DNA of 64,000 nucleotides. It comes from Archivesica marissinica (Eukaryota > Mollusca > Bivalvia > Venerida > Vesicomyidae). The stretch lies in assembly GCA_014843695.1 (NCBI GenBank), contig CM026401.1:53467320-53531319 (forward strand). Reading direction: 5' to 3'. The notes below the pieces were generated by a model that had not been told where the DNA came from, searched no databases, and saw nothing but the letters and a program-made list of their open reading frames with translations. The stretch's first letter is position 1. Each line of letters opens with the position of its first letter. A program made the position numbers and the translations under genes. Below, one piece after another: positions 30,695-42,057 of this stretch.

Positions 30695-31766
30695 GACTGA
30701 AGATGCCAATACTATCCCTGACATGGGACCGAGAGCCATCAGTGAACAACAATACTATCCCTGACATGGGACCGAGAGCCACCAGTGAACAACAATACTA
30801 ACCCTGACATGCGACCGAGAGCCATCAGTGAACAACAACACTATCCCTGACATGGGACCGAGAGCCATCAGTGAACAACAATACTATCCCTGACATGGGA
30901 CCGAGAGCCATCAGTGAACAACAATACTATCCCTGACATGGGACCGAGAGCCATCAGTGAACAACAATACTATCCCTGACATGGGACCGAGAGCCATCAG
31001 TGAACAACAATACTATCCCTGGGACCGAGAGCCATCAGTGAACAACAATACTATCCCTGACATGGGACCGAGAGCCATCAGTGAACAACAATACTATCCC
31101 TGACATGGGACCGAGAGCCATCAGTGAACAACAATACTATCCCTGACATGGGACCGAGAGCCATCAGTGAACAACAATACTATCCCTGACATGGGACCGA
31201 GAGCCATCAGTGAACAACAATACTATCCCTGACATGGGACCGAGAGCCATCAGTGAACAACAATACTATCCCTGACATGGGACCGAGATCCATCAGTGAA
31301 CAACAATACTATCCCTGGGACCGAGACCATAGTGACAACAATACTTCTACATGGGACCGAGAGCCATCAGTGAACAACAATACTATCCCTGACATGGGAC
31401 CGAGAGCCATCAGTGAACAACAATACTATCCCTGACATGGGACCGAGATCCATCAGTGAACAACAATACTATCCCTGACATGGGACCGAGAGCCATCAGT
31501 GAACAACAATACTATCCCTGACATGGGACCGAGAGCCATCAGTGAACAACAATACTATCCCTGACATGGGACCGAGAGCCATCAGTGAACAACAACACTA
31601 TCCCTGACATGGGACCGAGAGCCATCAGTGAACAACAACACTATCCCTGACATGGGACCGAGAGCTACCAGTGAACAACAACACTATCCCTGACATGGGA
31701 CCGAGATCCATCAGTGAACAACAATACTATCCCTGACATGGGACCGAGAGCCACCAGTGAACAACA
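30695..31766. repeat. 43-bp satellite, about 25 units (copy 1)
   Basis: Units actatccctgacatgggacc, gagagccatcagtgaacaac, aat. A 38-bp form lacks acatg. The array begins about 25 bp beyond the SINE-E head. 43 bp shifts frame each unit, so frames close within three or four units. The paralogous array exceeds 15 kb. Confidence 0.97.
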
Positions 31767-31779
31767 TCAATGACACCAA

Positions 31780-32270
31780 GGAGGGTGTCTGGATCCACAC
31801 AAGGCTTCCGGCCCAGACCAACTACCTGCAAGACTGTTGAAGGAACTTGCACCCGATCTAGCTCCCATACACGCATTGTTCTTTCAGGCTTCGCTGAACC
31901 AAGGCATCATACCTGATAATTGGACAGGCGCCAACGTAGTCCATATCTTCAAAGAAGGCGACAGACGCAAAGCGTAGAATTACAGACCGGCCAGCCTGAC
32001 AGCCATAACTTGTAAGACGCTAGAGCACATTGTCAGCCGCTCAATCATGCAGCATATGGACCAGCATTCCGTGCTCACTGATGCTCAACTTGTCCTGCGA
32101 GACAGTTGCGAGGTTGTAGCCAGGACTCTGCTATCAGAAGTCATTCTTCCCTGACACCATCATACTTTGGAACAGCCTCCCCCAAACAGGCCGCCCTACC
32201 ATCGACAGTTTCAAGAAGGAAGCGCAGCCGGTTATTCTCCGATATACTCGTACTGGACGTTTTTAACCTA
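31780..32270 (+). pseudogene. CR1/L2/Jockey-like reverse-transcriptase fragment
   Basis: The frame reads KASGPDQLPARLLKELAPDL, then GIIPDNWTGANVVHIFKEGD, a stop, NYRPASLTAITCKTLEHIV and SVLTDAQLVLRDSCE: RT domains 0-2a of non-LTR elements. A jump then leads to FFPDTIILWNSLPQTGRPTI, the normal far C-terminus. One nonsense codon (near 31975) and deletion of the central RT, including the catalytic YADD region, make it dead. It starts right after the 43-bp array. Confidence 0.85.
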
Positions 32271-32881
32271 TTAGCCACTATAGTATACATGTACATACAT
32301 CTTTAAATCATTTGTACAACTTGACTGCACCGCCATCGCGCCAGATTGATGTCGGTACTACATGTATATCAGAAGAAGTTTGTTTGACATTAAACGATCG
32401 AAAAACTGCAACTGCACACAAAGCTGAGCATTGACACCCGCGTAACTCACTGCCATTAGGATAGTGTGATTATATCCAGGTTCCTGGGTCGGAGGTTATA
32501 AAACCTTTCTCAAATCTCAAACTCTAGCTCAAGTGATTTGATTGGTTGAGTGTGATATTTACACTTAACTGAACCATTCAGAAGTTTGAGACCGATTCTG
32601 AGAAGAGTTTTCATGATAACCTCGGGGCCTGGTGTCATGTCCTCTGGCGGCGTTGTAGGTTCGTAACATGTTCCCTGCGATTTCCGTTTGATGTTTAGTT
32701 GGCTTGGCTTCTTTATTCTTTCTTAATTATGTTGTAATCTCCTTCGCTTACCTGTGGAACTGTCTGGTTGTCTCGGGGCTCACATTTGTCTCATTGGTTG
32801 TAGCCAGGTATGTTCACAAACTGCAACTTAGACGCCGGGCAACCCCAGAGCTATTTTTAGAAACACACGGTAATTATTACT
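32271..32881. other. LINE 3' flank and a foldback element
   Basis: Noncoding. At 32476-32632 an imperfect inverted repeat (ccaggttcctgggtcgga ... ctcggggcctgg; aatctcaaact ... agtttgagac) forms a ~157-bp foldback, probably a MITE. The rest is unrecognised. Confidence 0.55.
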
Positions 32882-33551
32882 TTAAAGCGACATTACATCA
32901 TTCAGTTAAAACAAAGATTTCTACAGAATGTATTTTCCTATTATATGGTATAATTTTTCCCCCAAATATTTGCTAATATACAAATTAATACATGAACGTC
33001 GTATACGCGGTTTGTTGACATAATAAAATAATGTAAACATCCATGCGTATTACTTTGCAACATTAAGGTGAGACTCATTAATCTCCGCCAAAGCCTTCAT
33101 TTTTACCGTTAATATTTGAATCAAGTCAGTAAGTAAGTGTACCATAATCTAAAGCTCATATTTTACTTCGGAAATCCGATTATTAACGAAGTAAGTTCAC
33201 GGAATATACAAATGACTCAGTTTAATATTGCCAAACAATAATGCAACTAGTGAATCCTGAATAACACGATTTATGGTACAGATTTACCGTTTATCTCACA
33301 TGTGTGCCTATATATTTGTAAACTATTCTTAGTTAAATTATATCGCGTTTAGTATTGACTCCGATGACAAAACAAACGTCAATTCAGGAGCATGGATGAC
33401 CGTTATATGAAATGCTACTTTCAATCCACTAAAACACTGTTTATTGATTCAATATTAGTGTTCGAATGTATTCTGAAGAATTTGTACCAGTCATGCATTT
33501 ATACGAGAAAAATGCATTATATTTGCTTTTTGCGATGTAATGTCGCTTTAA
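32882..33551. mobile_element. TTAA-flanked MITE-like element (T4), other subfamily
   Basis: Perfect 18-bp ends ttaaagcgacattacatc and gatgtaatgtcgctttaa. Compared with T1-T3 the changed bases (cag to gac region) differ identically at both ends, as expected for a subfamily. The interior does not match T1-T3, and no ORF has a known motif. Confidence 0.8.
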
Positions 33552-33854
33552 GAAACATCGATGTTCAGATGACATGGGGAGAAGTGCCAAACATGTGTGC
33601 ATATGACATACATGTTTATGTATTCTTTATTAAAACACATGTAGAGATTGTAGATCTAGCCTTTATAATATTTTATAAATTTTCAAACTCATGTGGTAAT
33701 CAAATGTCAACATAAAAACGTCTGAGCACAGCTATCGAATTCAATTGATCCCTTGGCTGAACAATATATTATAATAGCATTCCTTACCTCTTAGAGAGTG
33801 TTCAAGATATTAAAAATTGAAATTAACGGATTGCGTTGTGAGCCAAACCAGAAA
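33552..33854. other. Noncoding spacer
   Basis: AT-rich, ends at the B-box fragment. The frame of that fragment is open from about 33798 but without an ATG before 33855. Confidence 0.4.
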
Positions 33855-34085
33855 ATGGACTCAAACAATAATGAAACAGAAGCTGTGGGTGGACACAGTC
33901 AGGATGCGTCTAATAGTGCTAAAGAGGAATTAAAGAAACCCAAAGCAAAATGTAAACCTTGCGGAAATAAAGGGGTCTTTCGACATGGTCTTGGAGACTG
34001 TACTGTTTGTGAAATCGATTTATGTTCCGGCTGCTACTTTGATCATCGCGAAGACCCGAGTACGAGACGCCACGTCATGCATTAA
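33855..34085 (+). pseudogene. B-box 1 fragment of a TRIM-like gene, 76 codons
   Basis: From ATG 33855 the frame reads MDSNNNETEAVGGHSQ, a Lys-rich linker, then one B-box with C33, C36, C49, C52, C57, C60, H64 and H73. This is exactly the ligand spacing of B-box 1 in the 570- and 572-aa genes. It then stops at TAA directly after the domain. No B-box 2, coiled coil or propeller follows; instead the last ~70 bp are repeated in tandem. It could be a tiny expressed zinc-binding protein, but a 3'-truncated gene is more likely. Confidence 0.7.
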
Positions 34086-34330
34086 GGAACTGTTACGGCT
34101 GATACTAAGATCACCGGGGAAAACCCCGAGTACGAGACGCCACGTCATGCATTAAGGAACTGTTCCGGCTGATACTAAGATCACCGGGGAAAACCCCGGA
34201 GTACGAGACGACACGTCATGCATTATAGGACTGTTCAGGCTGCTACTAAGATCACCGGGGAAAACCCCGAGTACGAGACGCCACGTCATGCATTAATGGA
34301 CTGTACGAGACGCTACTACTATCATGTATT
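34086..34330. repeat. ~70-bp tandem repeats derived from B-box coding sequence
   Basis: About 3.5 units; each repeats the end of the B-box ORF (gagtacgagacgccacgtca, tgcattaa) preceded by ctgttccggctg. Indels and stops make the units noncoding. Confidence 0.85.
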
Positions 34331-34380
34331 AAGAGTGACTGTTCAAGTTGTCACATATATTACGGTAATAAATTAAACCG

Positions 34381-34885
34381 CTGTTCTGGTTACTACATTG
34401 CTCAATGGGAAGGCCGGATGACGTCACATAAATTACGGTAATAAATTAAACGGCTGTTCTGGTTACTACATTGCTCACTGGGAAGGCCGGATGACGTCAC
34501 ATAAATTACGGTAATAAATTAAACCGCTGTTCTGGTTACTACATTGCTCACTGGGAAGGCCGGATGACGTCACATAAATTACGGTAATAAATTAAACGGC
34601 TGTTCTGGTTACTACATTGCTCACTGGGAAGACCGGATGACGTCACATAAATTACGGTAATAAATTAAACGGCTGTTCTGGTTGCTACATTGATCACTGG
34701 GAATACCGGATGACGTCACATAAATTACGGTAATAAATTAAACGGCTGTTCTGGTTACTACATTGCTCAATGGGAAGACCGGATGACGTCACATACATTA
34801 CGGTAATAAATTAAACGGCTGTTCTGGTTACTACATTGATCACTGGGAAGACATGAGTACGAGACGTCGCGCAATGCTTTATGCG
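34381..34885. repeat. 73-bp tandem repeat, 7 units, B-box-derived, with CRE octamers
   Basis: Units start ctgttctggttactacattg at 34381, 34454, 34527 and so on, every 73 bp. Six carry tgacgtca (34419, 34492, 34565, 34638, 34711, 34784), the CREB/ATF consensus. The seventh unit returns to a B-box-like reading (SGYYIDHWEDMSTRRRAML), which shows the origin of the array. Confidence 0.9.
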
Positions 34886-35679
34886 GTTGTTGTGTAGTCT
34901 CAGAGATATGAAATATGCATACACATAATACAGTTTAGTACGTAAAATGTATGAACCGCTTATGTACGTATTTTGTTACAACTGTTGCAAAACATCGTGT
35001 TCATGACTTTCTACATATATATAAATTGTGAACAAAGATGCATTTGAATTAACGTGGATGGCTCTTTGAATGAAAAACAAAACAAGTTCATTCTCAGCAG
35101 ATATTCATGGGGCGGGTATTCTGCTGTTGATTATAACTTTATTAACTATTTACAGATACATGGAAGGATGGCATGTCTTAGACAAATGTGTGTGTGTTAA
35201 ATTGATATTTATTCTTTCAAAATATAATCGTCTTGGATTTATTTTGTACAAACACACACATATACATTTTTAGAAATCGTGGCTTAATGATGATTGGTGT
35301 GCGACAAATGTCGTAGTCGTACATGACAAAACAAACTATGTTTCAAGACGACTCTTGAACAGAGATTAACGATGTATAATAGTTCATCCATTTTAATATC
35401 ACCCAAGAGTATTTGTCTTTCCATTGTTTTTGGCGAATAAAACATGGTTTGGAGTTCTGACGCATATAATTTAACTGCGCAGGCCATAGGCCACTGCTCT
35501 ACTGGACTACTGACATCAATCTGTTAAGTTTGTTATTGATCACATATTTATAAGGTTGTATACAAAATAAGCGCTGCGGTTGCCTAACGCTCCCTTGCAC
35601 TTATTTTAATATAAAACCGTATACCCAGTCAGCATGGACATATCGGATAATGGACAGCATGTTGACCCCATGTATGTAT
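34886..35679. other. Noncoding spacer
   Basis: About 800 bp unique to the gap between the segmental copies. A 67-codon frame at 35070 has no recognisable domain. No gene is supported. Confidence 0.5.
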
Positions 35680-35882
35680 AGTCCTTTAATGTCAAACCCC
35701 TCGCGGGGACTTAGACATGTTTTCCTGGGCAGGCTTAGTTGACCTAAGCGATTAACCAGTACTAAGCAATGTGTGTGAGGTGCCTTGCTCAATGACACTA
35801 CATACGTGGCCTGACCGAGTATCGTACCCGGGACCGTTCGATTCCAAATCCGACGCTCTACCACTGGACCACGGATGCCACA
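35680..35882 (-). mobile_element. SINE family B, full length
   Basis: The minus-strand head is at right (ggcatccgtggtccagtggt); the tail is at left (tccccgcgaggggtttgaca, minus strand). Closely similar to 2668-2880. Confidence 0.85.
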
Positions 35883-36013
35883 TGTCTATCCGTTATCGAT
35901 CCGATATTGAAATAATATGGAGAAAAATCTTTCAGACATATGTGTGAACTGTAAAATAAAAAAAACCATTCATAGGTTCCCAATGTGCTGAATTGCATTC
36001 TCTGGTATTTTAC

Positions 36014-36063
36014 TCTCGATGGAGACGGATCACTCAGTCCACATGTATATTTCACTGTAGAAG
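36014..36063 (+). pseudogene. Contactin penultimate exon, 3' piece only
   Basis: The last ~50 bp of the exon (reading SLSPHVYFTVE) with intact donor gtatgtg at 36064. The 5' part and acceptor are absent because the duplication starts here, so it cannot be spliced normally. Confidence 0.85.
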
Positions 36064-36894
36064 GTATGTGTTAACTCGACTGTATTACTATATTCAATAT
36101 AGGGAACACATTGTACAATGTAATTAGTAAACAGCGGCGTAGCCAGCTTAAAATGATGTACAACCCCATTTGAACACCAAACGTGCGAACCCAGTAGGTG
36201 GTCTGGCGGCATTCTCCCCACTCATTCTTTGAAACCTAGACATCAAATGGTGCACTCTGGCACCTTTTAAGACACGTTTATACACTAACAAACACGTATG
36301 AAAAGTTCAGTTTTTCATCGACTACTGTATATCCAGCAAAAATAAAACACTTTCTGAATATAATGTGCAAGCATGGGAATTGTAGCGTAAAGGCAACTAC
36401 GCGCCTGGTAAATTAGAAACGTGAGCACACTGCTGTTGCAATGCGAGACATCTGTAATTTTCTATTACCTCCCTTGGCAGATAAAGTCTGATTTATCCCA
36501 ATATGTAAATTGGTCCTTTTAGTTGGAATCCTTTGTTTTTACTGTTGTTCCCTAACAAGATGTTGCGGTATGATAAATGTGATTATATCCAAATCGTGTT
36601 AATTAACCGAAAACATTATTTTAGAAATAAGTAGCCATTGCATATACTGTATGAGATCTGTCGAGATATAGTAATTTAAAACTCATAAGAAGTGATAGTG
36701 GCATAACATTGCTAGCATGTTGTGCAAAGGAAACAACGATAAAAACAGAGAAAAACACTTAATAGGACCTATCTACTTTTAGAGAATATTCAGGGGCAGT
36801 AACTGACCGATGTCTCTCATTATGAAAATAGCACGTCACTACTTATTTTTCTTTCGTCATACCATATGAGATTGAGGCTGAGATTTCAGAAACT
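36064..36894. other. Duplicated contactin intron
   Basis: Paralog of 3891-4675; no other feature is seen. Confidence 0.6.
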
Positions 36895-37155
36895 TTGTTT
36901 GTTTAAAGTCGCATCAACAGCTTAGGCCACAACCTTTAGTGGTGGAGGATGCCACCATCTTTTAGTGGTGGAGGATACTACCCGGATGCCACTCCGAGCA
37001 GTATTTCAGGCACTTGGGTAGAACCACCGACCTACTGCAATCCAGCTTCCACTTTTGAAATAATTAGACACCCCAAGTGGGATTCGAACCTACAGTGGTG
37101 AGGGGCAAGTGCTTTGCAGTGAACGATCTTAACCACTCGACCACGGAGGGCCCCA
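36895..37155 (-). mobile_element. SINE family D, paralog of 4676-4972
   Basis: Same ends; the internal 27-bp repeat is present twice instead of three times. Confidence 0.85.
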
Positions 37156-37242
37156 TACTTGAGAACATGGTTATATCCTCCGACTTGGGCGTCCGATCCT
37201 ACCTAATTATTTGGTGGTACCAGAATCCAAGGTTCCATGGAA

Positions 37243-37460
37243 GTCGTGATAGCGCAGTGGATGCGCGTTCGCTTCAGGTGCGAAAGGTCCGGAGTTCGAT
37301 CCTCACTGGAGCCGTTACGATTGTGCCCTTAGGCAAGACATTTAAATTCCACATTGCCTCTTCTCTCCTTCATACCGATGGATTCCATCAGGAATGAGGT
37401 CTCGAGAGTGATTAATATAAGTTGAAAGAACTTGTTTCGCAATCGAGCGAAATTAAATGT
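37243..37460 (+). mobile_element. SINE family A, paralog of 5055-5280
   Basis: Same insertion site and near-identical sequence. Confidence 0.85.
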
Positions 37461-37609
37461 GTATAAACTAAGGTTCGTAAAATATCGTCATGAGAAAAAA
37501 TCGGGGACGCTTCAGTAATTGGGGGATCTTCAGTATCACTACCTACCCAGAATTAAAATGACTACTGTAGCCTACGTATAGCGGTATCTCCCAGACGTTG
37601 CAGGAACGA

Positions 37610-37745
37610 CGTTTGCCTGGGAACAGGCGTCGATATATTTTACCTTGTCAGTCAAATAAATATATTTTAACACCGAGACAATTAATTGAGCCGTATTGAG
37701 ATTGTGCCAGAAGTTAAAAAAGTGAAAAATCAGACTGGAACCTAG
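37610..37745 (+). repeat. Dispersed repeat F, paralog of 5435-5580
   Basis: Same orientation and flanks as in copy 1. Confidence 0.7.
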
Positions 37746-37791
37746 GCTGGGGACGACGATAAATATGCGCTTTGTTTTTTGTTATTTACAG

Positions 37792-37925
37792 GAGGTAATG
37801 TACCGTTCGATCCGACGACAACGAGGTTCTGTTTCACACAGCAGGAATGCGACTCGGCTAGTTTATTGAACTATTCGCTGTTTTTACTCTTTATGCTACC
37901 AGTTTTGAATTCCATTTTGTGTTGA
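37792..37925 (+). pseudogene. Contactin terminal exon, duplicated
   Basis: Acceptor and reading frame are intact, with the GPI-signal tail and TGA at 37923-37925. A few substitutions from the original exon are visible (V to L after S-A-S, M-I to M-L). With only a stub of the previous exon upstream it is probably non-functional, although it could serve as an alternative last exon if transcription reads through ~32 kb. Confidence 0.75.
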
Positions 37926-37959
37926 TAACTGTGTATATGTAATCCTATCCACTTTAGCA

Positions 37960-38350
37960 TAGTATTAGTAAGTAACAAGTATAGCGCAGTTGTAGAGCGT
38001 TCGCTTCAGGTGCGAAAAGCCCGGAGTTCGAGCCTCCGCTGTAGCCGTTACGATTATACCCTTAGGCAAGCAAGGCATTTAAATTCCACATTGCCTCTTC
38101 TCTCTCCCTCATGGCGATGGATTACATCAGGAATGAGGTCTCGTTAGTTGTAAGAACTTATGTCGTGTGAGAGGCCCAGACTTTGCACCCAACCATAGCC
38201 GTTACGATCGAGTCATGGCGGAAGTCACTTAAATTACAAACTGTTTCTTCTCTCTCCCTCATGACGAAGGCTTTCATCATGAATGAGGTCTCGAGAGTGA
38301 TTATAATAAGGTATAAGAACTTGTTTCACAATCGACCTAAGATGAAAATT
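37960..38350 (+). mobile_element. Two SINE family A copies, paralogs of 5815-6250
   Basis: The first has head agcgcagttgtagagcgttc. The junction to the second is shortened by a deletion. Confidence 0.75.
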
Positions 38351-38369
38351 TAATGTTGTTCTGGAATAG

Positions 38370-38800
38370 TTGGCGACTCTCCGGTAGTGGAAACTCCAGG
38401 AAGCCCCTTAGAGACGTGGCTCAGGTACGAATGGGTACCCGAGTAGAACCACAAGCCTATGCTGGTTGTACACGTCGGGTGGCGTATTAATGCATGCGGT
38501 GTTACTTGTCGGTCATAACGACAATCTCAACACACATCTCTGATATGCTTTACACGAGCCCGTTGTCAGGAACTAAACTGTATACAAGTGTTTGTTATAT
38601 TTAAAGGACAAGCCATTTCTGACTTATGAGACAACATTTTTATGCTTGTATGCCAGGCGCCAGTCTGGTAATCGGTAGCCATTATTTAACTAGCTGGTCA
38701 TATCAGAACTAACCCCTGACGAGATTGTTCGTCGAACCTTCGACCTCCCGCTCCGTAGGCGGATGCCTTAACCACTAGGCCACGGAGATGGAATATTTAC
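38370..38800 (-). mobile_element. SINE family D-like, paralog of 6285-6750
   Basis: Same body and right-hand tRNA-like head. Confidence 0.55.
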
Positions 38801-38927
38801 TGTATATTTAGTTTTTGAATGATCCATTAATTAGTATCAACTACTCGGAACCAAAAATACATGTATAAATAAAGTAACACAGAAAATATATGCTTTGTGC
38901 CAGGATGGAAACCACGTCCCTGGAGAT

Positions 38928-39600
38928 ATAATAATAATAATAATAATAATAAAGACTTTATTTAACGAGAGTACTCATTTAACAAAAGTTAATCTACCAT
39001 GAGGCCCTCAACATATATACAATCAAATGCAATCAAAAGATAGCACTATATGTGAGAACTGCACATTGGAATAATATAGTAATGTAAAAGCTGAAAAATA
39101 GAGAAACTATATTTAATATGTAATGGAATAGATATATGGAATTGGCTAGCAGAGTAGAAAATGGGAATGAGCAATTAATGATACTAGATCTATCTAACAA
39201 TGTGCAGATTTGACTTGTAGTGGTATCTTCAAAATATGTATGAAATCAACTTAAAGACAGCAATTTTCCGATTCTAATAAATATAGCAATGGCAATACAC
39301 GTTTATAATAACAGTAGAAGTACGCGATTAGTTTGAATTGTTATAGTTCCATCTTAAGTAGAGAATTTTGAACTGTTGGATAGTTGGAGCATTTTGAACT
39401 TAGTGAGGCAATGAATTCCAAATAGATGATCCTGAAAATTCAAATGTATTACGAAATAATTCACAATTTGGTCTTGGTGTGTATAATTGATATTCTGAGG
39501 TTGATCTAAGAATTCTAGGATGTATATCAGAAGTAAAAGTGAAGGACGATTTTAAATAGTCTGGAGCAGCTCCATGTAATGTTTTATACATTTGTATAGC
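38928..39600 (-). mobile_element. CR1/L2-like LINE 3' end, best-preserved copy
   Basis: The open minus frame has YKTLHGAAPDYL, then RSTSEYQLYTPRPNCELF and SGSSIWNSLPH with a stop near 39400. A (taa)n tail and tttattt lie at 38930-38960. A non-functional fragment. Confidence 0.8.
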
Positions 39601-39734
39601 CTTTGATATTCGGCACAGTTTAACTCTACCGGCCTACCATACGTATGGGTTATTTCAGCTCGTGATAATATAATATATTGCTATTTGAATAGATGAATAT
39701 TGTTTGGCAGGTGGTAGCAAGCTCCATTCACGAC

Positions 39735-40175
39735 TCCTACAGCCTATGTCATATAGTTTAAACGTTATTTATTGTACAACGACTGCGAAGCAAGTTTTAA
39801 CAACTTATATTGATCACTCTCGTTGGCTCGCATGAAAGCGTAACTGTGGTCATTCGTGTGGGAGGAAACCGGAGTACCCAGAGAAAACCCACCTGTCCGA
39901 TCTGGCGATCACCGTACCATCTCACATACTTCCCGGTCCGAGGATCGAACCCGGGTTGCATTGTTGTGAAACCTGTCATATGGCGATTCTCCAGCGGTTA
40001 CTTGAAGAAGATCACGGGTGCATGTCCGAGCAATAGTTGTGCAGGCACATGCCGCCACCCATGTAGAACCACCAATCTGCCACAACCTGGATAGCTTCCT
40101 CACATGAAACCCCGATGGGATTCCAACCTTCATCTGTGAGGGGCAAGTGATTTGGCCTTGACCACTCGAACACCG
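39735..40175 (-). mobile_element. SINE-C nested in SINE-D, paralog of 18120-18555
   Basis: SINE-C occupies about 39745-39970. The SINE-D body and head follow to ccactcgaacaccgag, which leads into the 33-bp array. The deletion at 39735 joins ctcctac of one unit directly to agcctatgtcatat, and removes the SINE-D tail. Confidence 0.8.
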
Positions 40176-40770
40176 AGATGCACTTTTATGAAGTTAGAGC
40201 AAACACCAAGATGCACTTTTATGAAGTTAGAGCAAACACCGAGATGCACTTTTATGAAGTTAGAGCAAACACCGAGATGCACTTTTATGAAGTTAGAGCA
40301 AACATCGAGATGCACTTTTATGAAGTTAGAGCAAACACCGAGATGCACTTTTATGAAGTTAGAGCAAACACCGAGATGCACTTTTATGAAGTTAGAGCAA
40401 ACACCGAGATGCACTTTTATGAGGTTAGAGCAAACATCGAGATGCACTTTTATGAAGTTAGAGCAAACACCGAGATGCACTTTTATGAAGTTAGAGCAAA
40501 CACCGAGATGCACTTTTATGAAGTTAGAGCAAACACCGAGATGCACTTTTATGAGGTTAGAGCAAACACCGAGATGCACTTTTATGAGGTTAGAGCAAAC
40601 ATCGAGATGCACTTTTATGAAGTTAGAGCAAACACCGAGATGCACTTTTATGAAGTTAGAGCAAACACCGAGATGCACTTTTATGAGGTTAGAGCAAACA
40701 CCGAGATGCACTTTTATGAAGTTAGAGCAAACACCGAGATGCACTTTTATGAAGTTAGTGCAAACAACGT
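40168..40770. repeat. 33-bp minisatellite, about 18 units
   Basis: Same unit as 18551-18682 (4 units). Unit variants (aacaccgag, aacatcgag, gaggttag) recur in a pattern suggesting block duplication of four to five units. Both strands are open across the array. Confidence 0.95.
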
Positions 40771-41024
40771 AGACGAACTATCACGTGTTGGTACATTTCT
40801 GGATTTGTCAACACAAACTATTTTCCATTGGGGGCGAGTATTAATTGTTGGCCCGATGTTTTTTCTCTTCTATTTTATCAGGGGTATGGTTGTAATATAT
40901 TATCTATCTGATTACATACATTATTTGCCAGTAATATTACTATTTTTAGACAAAATTACCCATTTTGATAAATGAACTGGTACAAATGTAATTTTCTTAT
41001 TAATTGATTGGTCTAAGAATAGCA

Positions 41025-41370
41025 TGGGTCAGTCCATGTCAGTTACTTGGTGTGGAATGGGTACACCGGTCCATGCCAGTTACTTGGTGTGGAATGGGTG
41101 CACCAGTCCATGTCAGTTACTGGGTGTGGAATGGTGCACCAGTCCATGTCAGTTACTGGGTGTTGAATGGGTGCACCAGTCCATGTCAGTTACTTGGTGT
41201 TGAATGGGTGCACCAGTCCATGTCAGTTACTGGGTGTGGAATGGGTGCACCAGTCCATGTCAATTACTTGGTGTTGAATGGGTTATGGGACAAGAAGTGA
41301 AACCAGTTTGTGTCTTGTCGATAATTGGTCACAATAGCAGGTATAATGGCTCTCGAATATAACATAGATT
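41025..41370. repeat. 37-bp minisatellite, about 7 units, with tail
   Basis: Paralog of 18944-19550 with half the units. Confidence 0.95.
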
Positions 41371-41426
41371 AAAAATAATAAGTAAACGATCGTTATTGTT
41401 ATGTTATATAATCCTAAAGCTAAACA

Positions 41427-41492
41427 CAATCACAACTAAGATATAAAATCACATCTAAGATATAAAATGACCACTAAGATATAAAATGGACA
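41427..41492. repeat. 19-bp tandem repeat, about 3 units
   Basis: Paralog of 19600-19705. Confidence 0.85.
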
Positions 41493-41644
41493 ATGATACA
41501 ACATTTCTTGTACTATGATACAACGATGCTTGGTAGCAAGGTAATTAGCGACATAGCATCATAGTCGGGCACGGTCGACTATATATGGACGTTCGTTCTG
41601 GTCCGCTAGACTAGGACGCCTGCTGGGCAACCAAACCGACTAGA

Positions 41645-41820
41645 CAACACATATGGCAACTCCACAGCAGTATGTCAGGCATGGACAGATATCTAACCAT
41701 ATACCTTCCTCAAGCCAGCTGCATATTTTCCTCACATAAAATAATTCGACAGCTCCAGCGGGATTCGAACCAACAGTGGTGAAGGTGAAACCGTCTTAAC
41801 ATCTAGGTCACGGCGGGTCC
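41645..41820 (-). mobile_element. SINE family D, paralog without the 30-bp array
   Basis: Same ends as 19871-22315 (catatggcaactccacagc to aggtcacggcgggtcc), but the array is represented by one partial unit, gcagtatgtcaggcatgg. Confidence 0.9.
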
Positions 41821-41934
41821 TCAGAAAGTGTTATGCATATAATTATACGTTGCAAAAATGAAATGGACATTTTAAATTTTAATATATTATTAAATATTAT
41901 ATGACAACATCTGAAAAGTTAGCTTGGGTTCCAG

Positions 41935-42057
41935 TCTGTCGATTTTTAACTTCTGGTTGATATTATCAGAAGCTCAATACGGCCCAATTAATAGTCTCGG
42001 TGTTAAAATATATTTATTTGACTGACCAGGCAAAATATATCGACGCCTGTTCCCAGG
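41935..42057 (-). repeat. Dispersed repeat F, inverted
   Basis: Paralog of 22425-22543. Confidence 0.7.

Larger units (their letters stand above)
3846..31766. other. Segmental duplication, copy 1 (~28 kb)
   Basis: From tctcg within the contactin exon onward, the sequence reappears in the same order and orientation from 36014. Shared are the contactin intron and last exon, SINEs, CR1-like LINE end, 33-, 37-, 30- and 19-bp arrays, MITEs, the B-box gene, a TTAA element, the 130-, 47- and 72-bp arrays, SINE-E and the 43-bp satellite. Present only in this copy are the second 4.1-kb internal repeat with its LINE, most SINE-E and CAT tracts, a TTAA element at 28371, and the CT tract at 29166. Identity by eye is about 95-97% in ordinary noncoding stretches. 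Confidence 0.9.

Noticed and set aside
35070..35273. 67-codon frame with a hydrophobic stretch
   Set aside because: AT-rich chance ORF without homologous support or splice signals that make sense.
40130..40975. Open frames of 204-265 codons with MHFYEVRANTE-type repeats
   Set aside because: 33-bp array open in both directions; the paralogous locus has only four units and no promoter or homology.
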